From the NCBI GenBank assembly GCA_910577405.1, contig CAJTMG010000004.1, forward strand, positions 1 to 62,463: a stretch of 62,463 nt of DNA, written 5' to 3'. The position numbers and the translations under genes are program-made. The DNA comes from an uncultured Oscillibacter sp. (GTDB lineage: Bacteria; Bacillota; Clostridia; Oscillospirales; Oscillospiraceae). The notes under the pieces were generated by a model that ran no database searches, was not told the DNA's origin, and saw only the letters and a list, made by a program, of their open reading frames with translations. Below are positions 7,693-15,545 of the stretch, in pieces. The number at the start of each line of letters is the position of its first letter. The first letter of the stretch is position 1.

Positions 7693-8148
7693 ATGAGCAT
7701 TCAATCACTGACCAGCGCTCCGGTGCAGAACGGCGTACACAGGGATCTCGGACAGACGTCAGCGGCAGGCGCATCGTTCCAGGAGCTGATGGAGGCCATG
7801 GCAGGCGGCACGGCTCCGGAAGGCGTCACTTTGGGCGTGTCGGCAGAAGACCGTTCCAGCCATGCCGCCATGATGTCCGCCCTGAACCAGGCCCGGTTTA
7901 CAATACTGGAAAAGATGAAGCTGGGCAAAGAGAAGGAAGAAGAAGAGGAAGCCTGGGATGAGCTGATGGAGTATGTGGACACGTGGATAGAGAGTCTGCG
8001 GGAAGAAGGGGACATCGAGAAGTCAGCCCGTGCGTACGCGGCAGTGGAGGCGCGGAAGTCAAAGCGTCCGGCAATGCGCAGGGATACCGGGGATTGGGTG
8101 ATGAAGATGATGACGGAAGCGCTTTCGGACGGGAATCAGGAGGATTGA
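7693..8148 (+). CDS. Hypothetical protein, 151 residues
   Basis: The start at 7693 is set by GGAGG 8 nt upstream. The protein is soluble, with a Ser/Ala/Gly-rich N-terminus, a central helix containing KEKEEEEEAWDELMEY, and a basic C-terminus (ARKSKRPAMRRDTGDWVMKM). The N-terminal style (MSIQSLTSAP, then a flexible linker) recalls small flagellar or sporulation accessory proteins, but I cannot name a family. Its 3' end overlaps the convergent DUF4830 gene by 13 bp. Confidence 0.7.
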   Translation: MSIQSLTSAPVQNGVHRDLGQTSAAGASFQELMEAMAGGTAPEGVTLGVSAEDRSSHAAMMSALNQARFTILEKMKLGKEKEEEEEAWDELMEYVDTWIESLREEGDIEKSARAYAAVEARKSKRPAMRRDTGDWVMKMMTEALSDGNQED

Positions 8149-8597
8149 ACGGCGATCAGAGGCGACTGGAATCCGTCGGCGCCGGGGCAGAAGATATCAC
8201 CGGCAACGGGAACATCGTCGCAGAGGTAGAGGTTTGCCTGAACGCCCTCCGCCCTGCTGGGATGGTTGGCCACAGCATAGGTGTACCGGGAAATCTGCCG
8301 CCCGCAGCAGTCCGAGAGGTCGAAGCCTTGCTGTAGCTGGAGTTCGTTGTAAGACAGGTAAGGCTCCTCCAGGGCGTCAGGAAACAGGAATTGCAGGGTT
8401 TCGATAGGTTCTTCCGCCACCTCCCAGCCCAGGGAGCGAAGGTAGGCCACACGCTGCAAATTGCCTGGCAGCTGGGGCAGAGGTTCGGATTCCGGCTCGC
8501 GTCCCATAAGGAAAATCAGGCCAATCATGACAAGGCCCATAAAGAGGACGGCAGCGACGGCGCGTTTTCTGGAAAATTTAGCTGTCCAAATGAACAT
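8136..8597 (-). CDS. DUF4830 domain protein, membrane anchored
   Basis: The 153-residue protein has one N-terminal transmembrane helix (AVAAVLFMGLVMIGLIFLM) and an extracytoplasmic domain. The motif RVAYLRSLGWEV and a later YNELQLQQGFDL segment match the DUF4830 family seen in gut Clostridia, where the function is unknown. The ATG at 8597 follows GGAGGGATG. A much longer upstream ORF extension is a shadow of the gene on the other strand. Confidence 0.82.
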   Translation of the reverse strand: MFIWTAKFSRKRAVAAVLFMGLVMIGLIFLMGREPESEPLPQLPGNLQRVAYLRSLGWEVAEEPIETLQFLFPDALEEPYLSYNELQLQQGFDLSDCCGRQISRYTYAVANHPSRAEGVQANLYLCDDVPVAGDIFCPGADGFQSPLIAVQSS

Positions 8598-8685
8598 AGA
8601 GCATCCCTCCTGAGAGTTCCTATTCATTTTTCCGGAAAAATATGATAGAATGAAGCAAAAAAGCGTTAAAGGAGGGAATGCGGCC

Positions 8686-9408
8686 ATGGGCAAAGAACGG
8701 CTGGACAAGATACTGGCGACCACAGGCCGATGGTCCCGACGGGAAGCGGGCGCGTTGATCCGACGGGGCGCGGTTCTGGTAGATGGGGAGCCGGTACGGT
8801 CGCCGGACACAAAGACGGACCCGGAGACAAGCGTGGTGACGGCAGAGGGAGAGCGGTTGGTATGGCGGCGGTACACGTGGGTAATGCTGAATAAGCCGGC
8901 AGGGTATCTGTCCGCGACGGAAGACGGCCGGGGAACTACGGTGCTGGACCTTCTGCCCCGGGAGTTGCAGCGGCAGGGGTTGTTTCCGGTGGGACGGCTG
9001 GACAAGGATACAGAGGGACTGCTGCTTCTGACCAACGAAGGCCCTCTTGCCCACGCGCTGCTGTCCCCGAAACGTCATGTGGACAAAGTGTATTACGCGC
9101 GGGTGGACGGCTGTTTGAACGAGGGCGACTGCGCGGCGTTTGCTGATGGGCTGTCCTTGAGTGACGGACTGGAATGCCTGCCTGCAAAGTTGGAAATTCT
9201 TCCCGGCACCGGCGGCACGGAAGCCCTGGTGACCCTGCGGGAAGGGAAATTCCATCAGGTCAAGCGGATGCTGGCGTCAAGGGGCGCGCCGGTGGTGTAT
9301 CTGGAACGCGTACAAATGGCCGGGTTGGAGCTGGACCGGAGCCTTCCCCGTGGTGATTTTCGCTTTTTGACAGAGAACGAGCTTGCAATTCTTCAGAAGT
9401 TTGTTTAG
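8686..9408 (+). CDS. RsuA/RluB-type pseudouridine synthase
   Basis: The 240-residue protein converts a uridine of rRNA to pseudouridine. It has an N-terminal S4 RNA-binding domain (ERLDKILATTG) and the catalytic motif GRLDKDTEG at 103-111 with the nucleophile Asp106. EGKFHQVKRM near the C-terminus is the conserved KxHQVKRM-type motif. Length and order fit RsuA (16S position 516) or a close paralogue acting on 23S, and sequence alone does not settle the site. AAAGGAGG precedes the ATG at 8686. Confidence 0.92.
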   Translation: MGKERLDKILATTGRWSRREAGALIRRGAVLVDGEPVRSPDTKTDPETSVVTAEGERLVWRRYTWVMLNKPAGYLSATEDGRGTTVLDLLPRELQRQGLFPVGRLDKDTEGLLLLTNEGPLAHALLSPKRHVDKVYYARVDGCLNEGDCAAFADGLSLSDGLECLPAKLEILPGTGGTEALVTLREGKFHQVKRMLASRGAPVVYLERVQMAGLELDRSLPRGDFRFLTENELAILQKFV

Positions 9409-9729
9409 TTTTATAAAATCCACTATTTGCGGGCATTTCAGGTTTCAGTATGTAGTTCGTGTGAAACAGAGGGAGGACCAGCCTTGTGTTCAGGTTGTCC
9501 CTCTTACGGTTTTTCCTATGCTCAATGCGGTCGTTAAGCCTGGACGCTCCTTCTGTTTCGTCCCGCCCTTGCAGAGCTTGTACAGCGTCAGATAAAACAG
9601 CAGCCTCCAGGGTATGATTCAGCCGCAAATGGAAAAAGAAAAGGCCCGGGGCAGCAAATCGTTACCTCGGACCTTTTTCGGTCATTTTATTCGGGACACT
9701 CTGTCGGTTTTGCAGGTAGGGGACAGCAA
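9409..9729. other. Intergenic region with hairpins between convergent genes
   Basis: No gene is supported in these 321 bp. It contains an imperfect hairpin (GAGGGAGGACC near 9468 with GGTTGTCCCTC near 9493, followed by TTACGGTTTTT), which may end the pseudouridine synthase transcript. The strong terminator listed separately follows. Weak ORFs here are frame shadows. Confidence 0.6.
9639..9680. terminator. Bidirectional terminator beside tsf
   Basis: AAAAGGCCCGGGG (9639-9651) pairs with CCTCGGACCTTTT (9665-9677) with two mismatches. A-run and T-run flanks make it usable by the minus-strand rpsB-tsf operon and by the plus-strand gene. Confidence 0.75.
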
Positions 9730-10653
9730 TTAACCCTTCACCATGGAAGCGATTTCCTCAGCAAAGTTCTCCTGCTTCTTCTCAATGCCCTCGCCCTTCT
9801 CAAAGCGGATGGCGTCCTTGAAGGTAATCGTCCCGCCCAGCTTTTTGGCAACGTCAGCAAGGTAGGCTTCCACAGAACCGGTAAACACGTCGCTCCGCAC
9901 GAACTCCTGCTGAAGGAGGCAGTTCTCGGAATAGAACTTGTTCATCTTGCCCATGACAATTTTCTCACGGACCTGCTCCGGCTTTCCGGCCATTTTGGGA
10001 TCATTCTCCATCTGGGCCATCATGACCTTCTTTTCCTCGTCCAGAATCTCCTGGGTCACCTGAGACTTATCCCAGAACCGGGGATTCAGCGCGGCAATCT
10101 GCATGGCCACATTGAACCCGGCCTCCTGCACCTGCTCGGCGCTCAGACTGGTCTCCAGGGACACCAGCACGCCAATCTTGCCGCCGGCGTGGACGTAGGG
10201 AACGGAAACTCCCTCAGAGAAGCGGGCAAAGCGGCGGACCTTGATATTCTCGCCGATCACCAGAACCATCTCCTGCTGCTGCTGGATCACGGTCAGGTCG
10301 GTGCCGTTGTACTTGCACTCCATCAGCGCATCCAGGTCGGCGGGCTTCTGGCTGACCACGGTAGCGGCAACGCCCTTCACAAAATCCACAAACTTCTCGT
10401 TCTTGCCCACAAAGTCAGTCTCGGCGTTGACTTCCACAACCACGCCCTCGCCGCCGATCACAGCCGCGTAAGCCATACCCTCGGCGGCCACGCGTCCAGC
10501 CTTCTTCACGGATGCGGCCATACCCTTCTCGCGCAGCCACTCCACGGCCTTGTCCATATCGCCGTCAGACGCAACCAGCGCCTTCTTGCAGTCCATCATA
10601 CCCACGCCGGTCATTTCGCGCAGGGTTTTTACATCAGTAGGGGTAAATGCCAT
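9730..10653 (-). CDS. tsf: Translation elongation factor Ts
   Basis: EF-Ts recycles EF-Tu by exchanging GDP for GTP. The 307-residue length and the N-terminal UBA-like helices with LREMTGVGMMDCKKAL, followed by AETDFVGKN (the core motif contacting EF-Tu), are diagnostic. The ATG at 10653 follows CAGGAGGAA. It lies downstream of rpsB in the classic rpsB-tsf order with an 85-bp gap. Confidence 0.98.
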   Translation of the reverse strand: MAFTPTDVKTLREMTGVGMMDCKKALVASDGDMDKAVEWLREKGMAASVKKAGRVAAEGMAYAAVIGGEGVVVEVNAETDFVGKNEKFVDFVKGVAATVVSQKPADLDALMECKYNGTDLTVIQQQQEMVLVIGENIKVRRFARFSEGVSVPYVHAGGKIGVLVSLETSLSAEQVQEAGFNVAMQIAALNPRFWDKSQVTQEILDEEKKVMMAQMENDPKMAGKPEQVREKIVMGKMNKFYSENCLLQQEFVRSDVFTGSVEAYLADVAKKLGGTITFKDAIRFEKGEGIEKKQENFAEEIASMVKG

Positions 10654-10738
10654 GTCTTACTTTCCTCCTGTTTCAGAATCACCGGAACCTGCGGCCCATT
10701 AAAGAACCTCAGGCGTCCGGACGGTATGTCAATGCAAA

Positions 10739-11476
10739 TTACTCAGCGTCGGCAGCGGGGGCGGGAGCGGCTTCCTCGGTCTGCTCGCCCTGTCTGCCCT
10801 CCAGCACGGCGTTGGCCATGATGGAAGAGATGAGCTTGATTGCGCGGATGGCGTCATCGTTGCCGGGGATCACGTAATCAATCTCATCGGGGTCGCAGTT
10901 GGTATCGGCGATTGCCACCACGGGGATGCCCAGCTTGTGCGCCTCAGCGATGGCGTTCCGTTCCTTCCGGGTGTCCACGATGAACAGTGCGCCGGGGAGC
11001 TTCTTCATCTCCTTCACGCCGCCCAGGTACTTTTCCAGCTTTGCGATTTCGCCCAGATGCTTCATGACCTCTTTCTTGGGCAGCATATCGAAGGTGCCGT
11101 CCTCCTGCATGGTCTTGAGCTGATTCAGCCGGTCCACGCGGGTGCGCATGGTTTTGAAATTGGTCATCATGCCGCCCAGCCAGCGCGCGTTGACGTAATA
11201 CTGACCGCAGCGGCCGGCCTCTTCGCGGATGGCGTCCTGAGCCTGCTTCTTGGTGCCCACGAAGAGCAGGGACTGACCGTTTTCAGCAATCTGGCGGACG
11301 AAATTATAAGCCTCCTCCAGCTTGCGGACGGTCTTCTGCAAATCGACGATATAGATGCCGTTGCGCTCCGTGTAGATATAGGGCGCCATTTTGGGGTTCC
11401 AGCGGCGGGTCTGATGTCCGAAATGGACGCCCGCTTCCAGAAGAGCTTTCATAGATACGACGCTAGAGCTTGCCAT
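10739..11476 (-). CDS. rpsB: 30S ribosomal protein S2
   Basis: The 245-residue protein matches S2: the start MKALLEAGVHFGHQTRRWNP, then YIVDLQKT, then a central FVGTKKQAQ, and GIPVVAIADTNCDP near residue 190. It binds 16S rRNA at the head-body junction of the small subunit. The tail from about 232 is Ala/Glu-rich. Start ATG at 11476 with GGAGG upstream. First gene of the rpsB-tsf operon, with its own promoter about 120 bp upstream. Confidence 0.98.
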   Translation of the reverse strand: MASSSVVSMKALLEAGVHFGHQTRRWNPKMAPYIYTERNGIYIVDLQKTVRKLEEAYNFVRQIAENGQSLLFVGTKKQAQDAIREEAGRCGQYYVNARWLGGMMTNFKTMRTRVDRLNQLKTMQEDGTFDMLPKKEVMKHLGEIAKLEKYLGGVKEMKKLPGALFIVDTRKERNAIAEAHKLGIPVVAIADTNCDPDEIDYVIPGNDDAIRAIKLISSIMANAVLEGRQGEQTEEAAPAPAADAE

Positions 11477-11595
11477 GTTTGTTCCTCCATAAAAATTTAG
11501 TTATACCTCCGGCGGCTTCATTCCTCCGGCCAACCGGGAAGATTTCCCTCCTGGCACAGGCACGAAAGTCGACACACCGTGCGGAATGCTGAACT

Positions 11596-11624
11596 ATCAT
11601 ACCACATTCTCCCTCCCTATGCAA
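11596..11624 (-). promoter_or_regulatory. Sigma-A promoter of rpsB-tsf
   Basis: On the minus strand TTGCAT (complement of 11619-11624) and TATGAT (complement of 11596-11601) are 17 bp apart. The leader of about 110 nt between this promoter and rpsB contains purine-rich and GC-rich segments able to pair, a possible site for S2 autoregulation. I did not identify a known leader family. Confidence 0.75.
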
Positions 11625-11737
11625 GGTTTTTTTCCGATTTCCCCAAAAAAATCTTTTCGGGCGCGTTATGAAGCAGGCAGCGCCGTCAATGTCCGGGGAA
11701 ATTTTCTCTTTATTCGCTTGCCGGCCCTGAAACGGCA

Positions 11738-11766
11738 TTGAAGTTCGGGGAAAAATGTGCTATGCT
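11738..11766 (+). promoter_or_regulatory. Sigma-A promoter of the DUF1292 pair
   Basis: TTGAAG (11738-11743) and TATGCT (11761-11766) are separated by 17 bp, 20 bp before the start codon of the first DUF1292 gene, giving a very short leader. Confidence 0.65.
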
Positions 11767-11786
11767 TTCCTGGGAGGGATACAGTG

Positions 11787-12104
11787 ATGAATCAGAACAA
11801 TCAGGCCCCGGATGGAATGGAAGCGCCGTTTTTCTGGGTCTTCAACGACTGTGGGCAGCAGGTAAAGTGCGACATTCTGGTGACCTTCGACGTGGAGTAT
11901 GAGGGCCGGAATGTCCATGTGGTGGTCTATACCGACAACGCCGCAACCCCAGAGGGGGATCTGAAAATTTACGCCGCCCAATACCCTGACGGCGTGTTTC
12001 TGCCAAATATGAAGGCCCCGGAGCTGGAGGATCTGCCGGATGCGCTCTGGGACGCCGTACAGGAGGTGCTGGACCGTGTTTTGCCGCAAAAAACAGACGA
12101 ATAA
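11787..12104 (+). CDS. DUF1292 family protein (first copy)
   Basis: The 105-residue protein shows the DUF1292 pattern: an N-terminal strand (FFWVFNDCGQQVKCDIL), then FDVEYEGRNVHVVVYTDN, then a short acidic tail. The family is widespread in Firmicutes and has no known function. GGAGGG lies 9 nt before the ATG at 11787. It heads a two-gene unit with a second DUF1292 copy. Confidence 0.85.
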   Translation: MNQNNQAPDGMEAPFFWVFNDCGQQVKCDILVTFDVEYEGRNVHVVVYTDNAATPEGDLKIYAAQYPDGVFLPNMKAPELEDLPDALWDAVQEVLDRVLPQKTDE

Positions 12105-12414
12105 AAAGAAGGAGATTTCAACTGTCAGGCTCCAACGTTTCGAGGAACCGGAGGATTTCTTCTTTCAGGCCATCAATCGAAAGGGGGAGTCTATCCGCTG
12201 TGAGGCGCTCTTTACCTTTTCGGCCAACGGGAAGGATTATCTCGTTTACACCGACAATACCCATACCCTGCTGGGCCGCACGAATATCTACGCCACCCTC
12301 TTTCATCCGGATACCCTTGTCAGCGGAAGACCCCTGTTCCTCCGGGACCCGGCAACAGAAGCCGAATGGCGTTTGATTGAACAGACAGCCGCCCGCGTTT
12401 TGCAGCAGATGTAG
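12040..12414 (+). CDS. DUF1292 family protein (second copy, start uncertain)
   Basis: From about residue 34 of this ORF the sequence is a paralogue of the upstream gene: EDFFFQAINRKGESIRCEAL, then NGKDYLVYTDNTHTLLG. The only in-frame ATG (12040) lies 65 bp inside the first gene. A good AAGGAG at 12108-12113 sits just before the homologous region, yet no ATG, GTG or TTG follows it in frame (ATT at 12115 or GTC at 12124 instead). Either translation starts at 12040, a rare codon is used, or the true start was lost. The true mature length may be about 95 residues. Confidence 0.65.
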   Translation: MRSGTPYRRCWTVFCRKKQTNKKKEISTVRLQRFEEPEDFFFQAINRKGESIRCEALFTFSANGKDYLVYTDNTHTLLGRTNIYATLFHPDTLVSGRPLFLRDPATEAEWRLIEQTAARVLQQM

Positions 12415-12518
12415 CGCGGGAAAAACGGTTATGACAGACAAAACCGACCTGTCCTTAAGGCTCATTGACGCGCTGGCCATGACCGTCAGCGGGGGCATAT
12501 TCTGACACAAATCCATTC

Positions 12519-12557
12519 AGCCGCGGTGGTCTTCGGATTGCCGCGGTCTTCTTTTTT
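12519..12557 (+). terminator. Terminator before the PadR promoter
   Basis: CCGCGG at 12521-12526 pairs with CCGCGG at 12541-12546 with flanking wobble pairs, followed by TCTTCTTTTTT. It ends the DUF1292 transcript. Confidence 0.65.
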
Positions 12558-12568
12558 CGGAAACGCCC

Positions 12569-12597
12569 TTGACAATATCGAGTGTCGATGTTATACT
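12569..12597 (+). promoter_or_regulatory. Sigma-A promoter of the PadR operon with embedded operator
   Basis: TTGACA (12569-12574) and TATACT (12592-12597) are separated by 17 bp. The spacer itself contains the dyad ATCGAGTGTCGAT (about 12577-12589), so a bound repressor would directly block RNA polymerase. Confidence 0.85.
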
Positions 12598-12670
12598 GAA
12601 CCCAACAAGAATATCAAATATCGATATTGCGGGCCGCTTTTTTTGACGCTTTAATAACGATACTCGATAT
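12575..12670. promoter_or_regulatory. Three PadR-type operator sites
   Basis: Three copies of one motif precede padR: ATATCGAGTGTCGAT at 12575-12589, ATATCAAATATCGATATT at 12611-12628, and ATATCGAGTATCGTT on the minus strand at 12656-12670. The shared core ATATCgAgTaTCG is typical of short AT-rich PadR boxes. Two lie downstream of the promoter, one inside it, which fits strong negative autoregulation. The binding is inferred. Confidence 0.65.
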
Positions 12671-12693
12671 AAACACCAGGGAAAGGAGGGCCT

Positions 12694-13011
12694 ATGGCAA
12701 GAGAAAAATTTCAGACCCTGACGGAGCCTATGTTCTACATCCTGCTCTGTCTCCGGCGGGAACGATGCGGGGCGGATATCGCGGCGGAGGTGCGCGCCCT
12801 GACGCAGGAACGGGTGTGTATCGGTCCCGGGACGCTCTATAACCTGCTGGACAGCTTTTTGCAGGCGGAGATGATCCGGGAAACTAAGGCGGAGGGCAGG
12901 CGTCGGAGCTACCTGATTACCTCCAAGGGACAGGACGCGCTGGACGAGGAATACCGGCGGCTTCTGCGTCTGGCGGAGGACTACCGGACCTGTAAGGAGG
13001 GATTGCAATGA
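12694..13011 (+). CDS. PadR family transcriptional regulator
   Basis: The 105-residue protein is a winged-helix PadR subfamily-2 repressor. MFYILLCLRRERCGADIAAE is the N-terminal helix pair, and IGPGTLYNLLDSF is the recognition region. EGRRRSYLITSKG is the wing and the C-terminal helix mediates dimerisation. AAAGGAGG lies 5 nt before the ATG. Its stop overlaps the next start (ATGA), so the two genes are translationally coupled. It probably represses its own operon through the sites upstream. The inducer is unknown. Confidence 0.93.
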   Translation: MAREKFQTLTEPMFYILLCLRRERCGADIAAEVRALTQERVCIGPGTLYNLLDSFLQAEMIRETKAEGRRRSYLITSKGQDALDEEYRRLLRLAEDYRTCKEGLQ

Positions 13012-14378
13012 GCGAAAGAAAGAGAAGATTCGAGAATTTTGCCCTGTACGACTATCAGGGAGTAGAAGCCCATCTGTCCCGTATGGCTGCGAAGGGCTGG
13101 CGGCTGGAGAAGGCGGGGAACTCGCTCTGGACGTACCGGCAGGCGGAACCGGCGGAGGTGCGGTATGCGGTCACCTACAGCCACCGCGTCTCCCAGTTCG
13201 ACCCCGTGCCCACGGAAGAACAGGAAGTATTGGAAGATCTCTGTGAAGCGGCGGGATGGTCCTTTGTCTGCGATTGGAACCAGATGCAGATTTTCGCCTC
13301 GGAGGACCCCAATCCCGTGCCACTGGAAACCGATGAGGCGCTGCGGCTGGATGTGATTCACAAGACCATGAAGAAGCACTTTTTTCCAGCCAATATTGTT
13401 CTTCTGGCAGTGGGTGCGCTGATTCTGGCATCTTCCGTCAACATGATCGTCCGGACGCCCCTCAAGTTTTTCGGCAGCAACGGCAGAATGTTCTGTTCGC
13501 TGATGTATCTGCTTGTGGTCTTGCTGGTCATGTACAATCTGGGGACATATCTGCTGTGGCGGCGGCAGTCTGAAAAATCCATAGCGGCCGGCGGGACCTG
13601 CGCGCCTATGGGGTCCGGATATCGGAAAGCCGCCCTGATTTCGCTGATTTTCGTGATCTTCTGCGCGGTTGGCTACGCGGCGCTGGAGGCCATGAGCAAA
13701 CAGGTTGGCTACGCCGTGTTCTATCTTGCCTATCTTGCCCTTTTTGCCCTGCTGGTTGTGAGCGTGCATGGGACGAAGAATCTGCTGAAGCGGCGCGGCG
13801 TATCCAAAGGGAAAAACATGGCTGTCACGCTGGCGGTGGATTTCATTCTGACCTTTGCGCTGATTGGCGGGCTGATGTTTGTGGCTTTCCGGTACGACTG
13901 GTTCGACGGCGGAAAGCAGGATTCCTATATATATCAGAATGAACGCTGGGACACGGAACCTGTCTCCATCCCCCTGACCATCACGGATATCACCGGGGAA
14001 GAATTCGACCATATCCGGCGGGACGAATATACTCACGGTTCGATTCTGCTGGGCAACCGGAGCTACCGGGAGCGGGTCCTGCGGGAATCGGACAGCCAGC
14101 GATTGAATTTGGAGTATGAAATTCGGGAACCCAAAACACAATGGCTGTACGACCTGACGCTGAAAGACTTTTTGACGGAAAAGCAGGACCGCACGAACGT
14201 CTGGAAGGAAGAGGACCCGTCGGGCTGGCAGGCGGATTCTGTTTACCAGCGGTACATGAACGGAGAGCCAGTCAACCAATGGCTTCTCTGCTGGCCGGGA
14301 CGTATGGTGCAAATCATCCCGGACGAAGAATTTTCACCGGAAGAGATGTCCCGTATTGGCCAGAAACTGCGTCCATAA
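13008..14378 (+). CDS. DUF2812 domain membrane protein
   Basis: The 456-residue protein has an N-terminal cytoplasmic DUF2812 domain (FALYDYQGVEAHLSRMAAKG, then GWRLEKAG) of about 110 residues, then six hydrophobic helices between about 125 and 300. The last 150 residues are hydrophilic. DUF2812 proteins commonly sit next to PadR regulators in Clostridia and are thought to act at the membrane in response to stress, but no activity is established. It overlaps padR by 4 bp and ends at a bidirectional terminator. Confidence 0.88.
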   Translation: MSERKRRFENFALYDYQGVEAHLSRMAAKGWRLEKAGNSLWTYRQAEPAEVRYAVTYSHRVSQFDPVPTEEQEVLEDLCEAAGWSFVCDWNQMQIFASEDPNPVPLETDEALRLDVIHKTMKKHFFPANIVLLAVGALILASSVNMIVRTPLKFFGSNGRMFCSLMYLLVVLLVMYNLGTYLLWRRQSEKSIAAGGTCAPMGSGYRKAALISLIFVIFCAVGYAALEAMSKQVGYAVFYLAYLALFALLVVSVHGTKNLLKRRGVSKGKNMAVTLAVDFILTFALIGGLMFVAFRYDWFDGGKQDSYIYQNERWDTEPVSIPLTITDITGEEFDHIRRDEYTHGSILLGNRSYRERVLRESDSQRLNLEYEIREPKTQWLYDLTLKDFLTEKQDRTNVWKEEDPSGWQADSVYQRYMNGEPVNQWLLCWPGRMVQIIPDEEFSPEEMSRIGQKLRP

Positions 14379-14385
14379 ACAAAGC

Positions 14386-14430
14386 AAAACCGTCCTGCTG
14401 GCTGTCCAATTCCGGCAGGACGGTTTTGTC
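14386..14430. terminator. Bidirectional terminator between the DUF2812 gene and spo0A
   Basis: AAAACCGTCCTGC (14386-14398) pairs perfectly with GCAGGACGGTTTT (14415-14427). The A/T flanks make it functional for both convergent transcripts. Confidence 0.92.
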
Positions 14431-14451
14431 AGAGAGGCTTGCAATGACGGG

Positions 14452-15231
14452 TTATTTCTTGGGCGCATTTTCGTCCGCGTCGCCGTTTTCCAGCATGAGG
14501 CCGTCGGCGATCAGGGCGATGAATTCGGAGTTGGTAGGCTTGCCCTTGGCGTTGGAGACGGTGTAGCCGAAATACTTCTGGAGGGTTTCCAGATCGCCCC
14601 GGTCCCAGGCGACTTCAATGGCGTGCCGGATAGCCCGTTCGACCCGGGACGGCGTGGTATTGAAGCGCTTGGCAACGGCGGGATAGAGGACCTTGGTAAC
14701 GGCGTTGATGACCTCCATATCCTTCACGGCGATGATAATGGCCTCCCGGAGGTACTGATAGCCCTTGATATGCGCGGGCACGCCGATTTCGTGGATGACG
14801 TCGGTGACCCGGTTCCTGAGCGCGGCGGTACGGTCCTCCTGACTGGCCGGCCGCGGCTCTCCAAAGGCGTTCCGCAGTCTTTGCAGGAGCGCCTCCGGCT
14901 GGCAGGGCTTGACGATGTAATAGCTTACTCCCAGCTTTTCTGCCTCGGCCATGCTCCGCTCGCTGCCGAAGGCGGATATGACCACGGACTTTGTAGGCTC
15001 GCCCCGGTCCCGCAGCATCTGAATCAGGCTCAGCCCGTCCAATTCCGGCAGGGCAACGTCCGTAATCAGAAGGTCCGGCGTCTGGATTTCCGTCAGTTCC
15101 AGCGCCTCCTGTCCGCTGCCGGTGTCGGCCAGCACGGTAAAGTCTTCTGTTCCATTCAGCACGTCCCGCAGCATCCCGCGGAATTCTTCGCTGGCGTCCG
15201 CCAAAATTACAGTTCGTTTCTGCATACTCAT
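14452..15231 (-). CDS. spo0A: Sporulation master regulator Spo0A
   Basis: Spo0A is the phosphorylation-activated regulator that commits the cell to sporulation. The 259-residue protein has a receiver domain (1-125) with phosphoacceptor Asp58 (LLITDVALPELDG), Ser86 in place of the switch Thr, and Lys108. Its C-terminal DNA-binding domain carries SRVERAIRHAIEVAW, the nearly invariant recognition helix. The acidic pocket is unusual: the motif is ADAS (Asp12, Ala13) where the family normally has two adjacent Asp. GGGGGG lies about 11-14 nt before the ATGs at 15231 and 15225, so either may be used. A 0A-box-like site lies upstream. Confidence 0.97.
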   Translation of the reverse strand: MSMQKRTVILADASEEFRGMLRDVLNGTEDFTVLADTGSGQEALELTEIQTPDLLITDVALPELDGLSLIQMLRDRGEPTKSVVISAFGSERSMAEAEKLGVSYYIVKPCQPEALLQRLRNAFGEPRPASQEDRTAALRNRVTDVIHEIGVPAHIKGYQYLREAIIIAVKDMEVINAVTKVLYPAVAKRFNTTPSRVERAIRHAIEVAWDRGDLETLQKYFGYTVSNAKGKPTNSEFIALIADGLMLENGDADENAPKK

Positions 15232-15380
15232 AATTACGAAAATCCCCCCTGATTTTAATAGTAAAATAGTTATAGTATGTCACATAGATTCCTTGCGCTG
15301 ACGCCCTCGGCGTGTTTCCTATAAATTACCACGTTTTCCCAGGTTTTTCAAGCCCAGAATACAAAATATTTGCAGAAATC

Positions 15381-15387
15381 TTCGACA
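15381..15387 (-). promoter_or_regulatory. Candidate 0A box upstream of spo0A
   Basis: TGTCGAA (complement of TTCGACA) matches the core Spo0A binding box and lies about 150 bp upstream of the spo0A start. It suggests autoregulation, but a 7-bp match could be chance. Confidence 0.45.
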
Positions 15388-15489
15388 CATTTTGCTTGTA
15401 TCCCTTCTGACTCAAGATATTGTGGATCATTTCCCGGTTTTGCTACAAGATGTGCTATTGGGGGCTTCAAAAATTTTTTCCTCGCCGTC

Positions 15490-15518
15490 TTCCACTTTTC
15501 TCCGCCCTGTGGTATGAT
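15490..15518 (+). promoter_or_regulatory. Promoter of the Nudix-trmN6-rsmI unit
   Basis: TATGAT (15513-15518) is a good -10 box. The -35 box TTCCAC (15490-15495), 17 bp away, is weak. It sits 28 bp before the Nudix start codon. Confidence 0.5.
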
Positions 15519-15545
15519 AGCCCAAAGAGAACGAGGTGCATACAA

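Noticed and set aside
9260..9628. 122-residue minus-strand ORF at the end of the pseudouridine synthase gene
   Set aside because: Half lies antisense to a good gene; no ribosome binding site or recognisable domain.
12431..12505. 24-residue ORF after the second DUF1292 gene
   Set aside because: No ribosome binding site and no recognisable pattern; too short to support.
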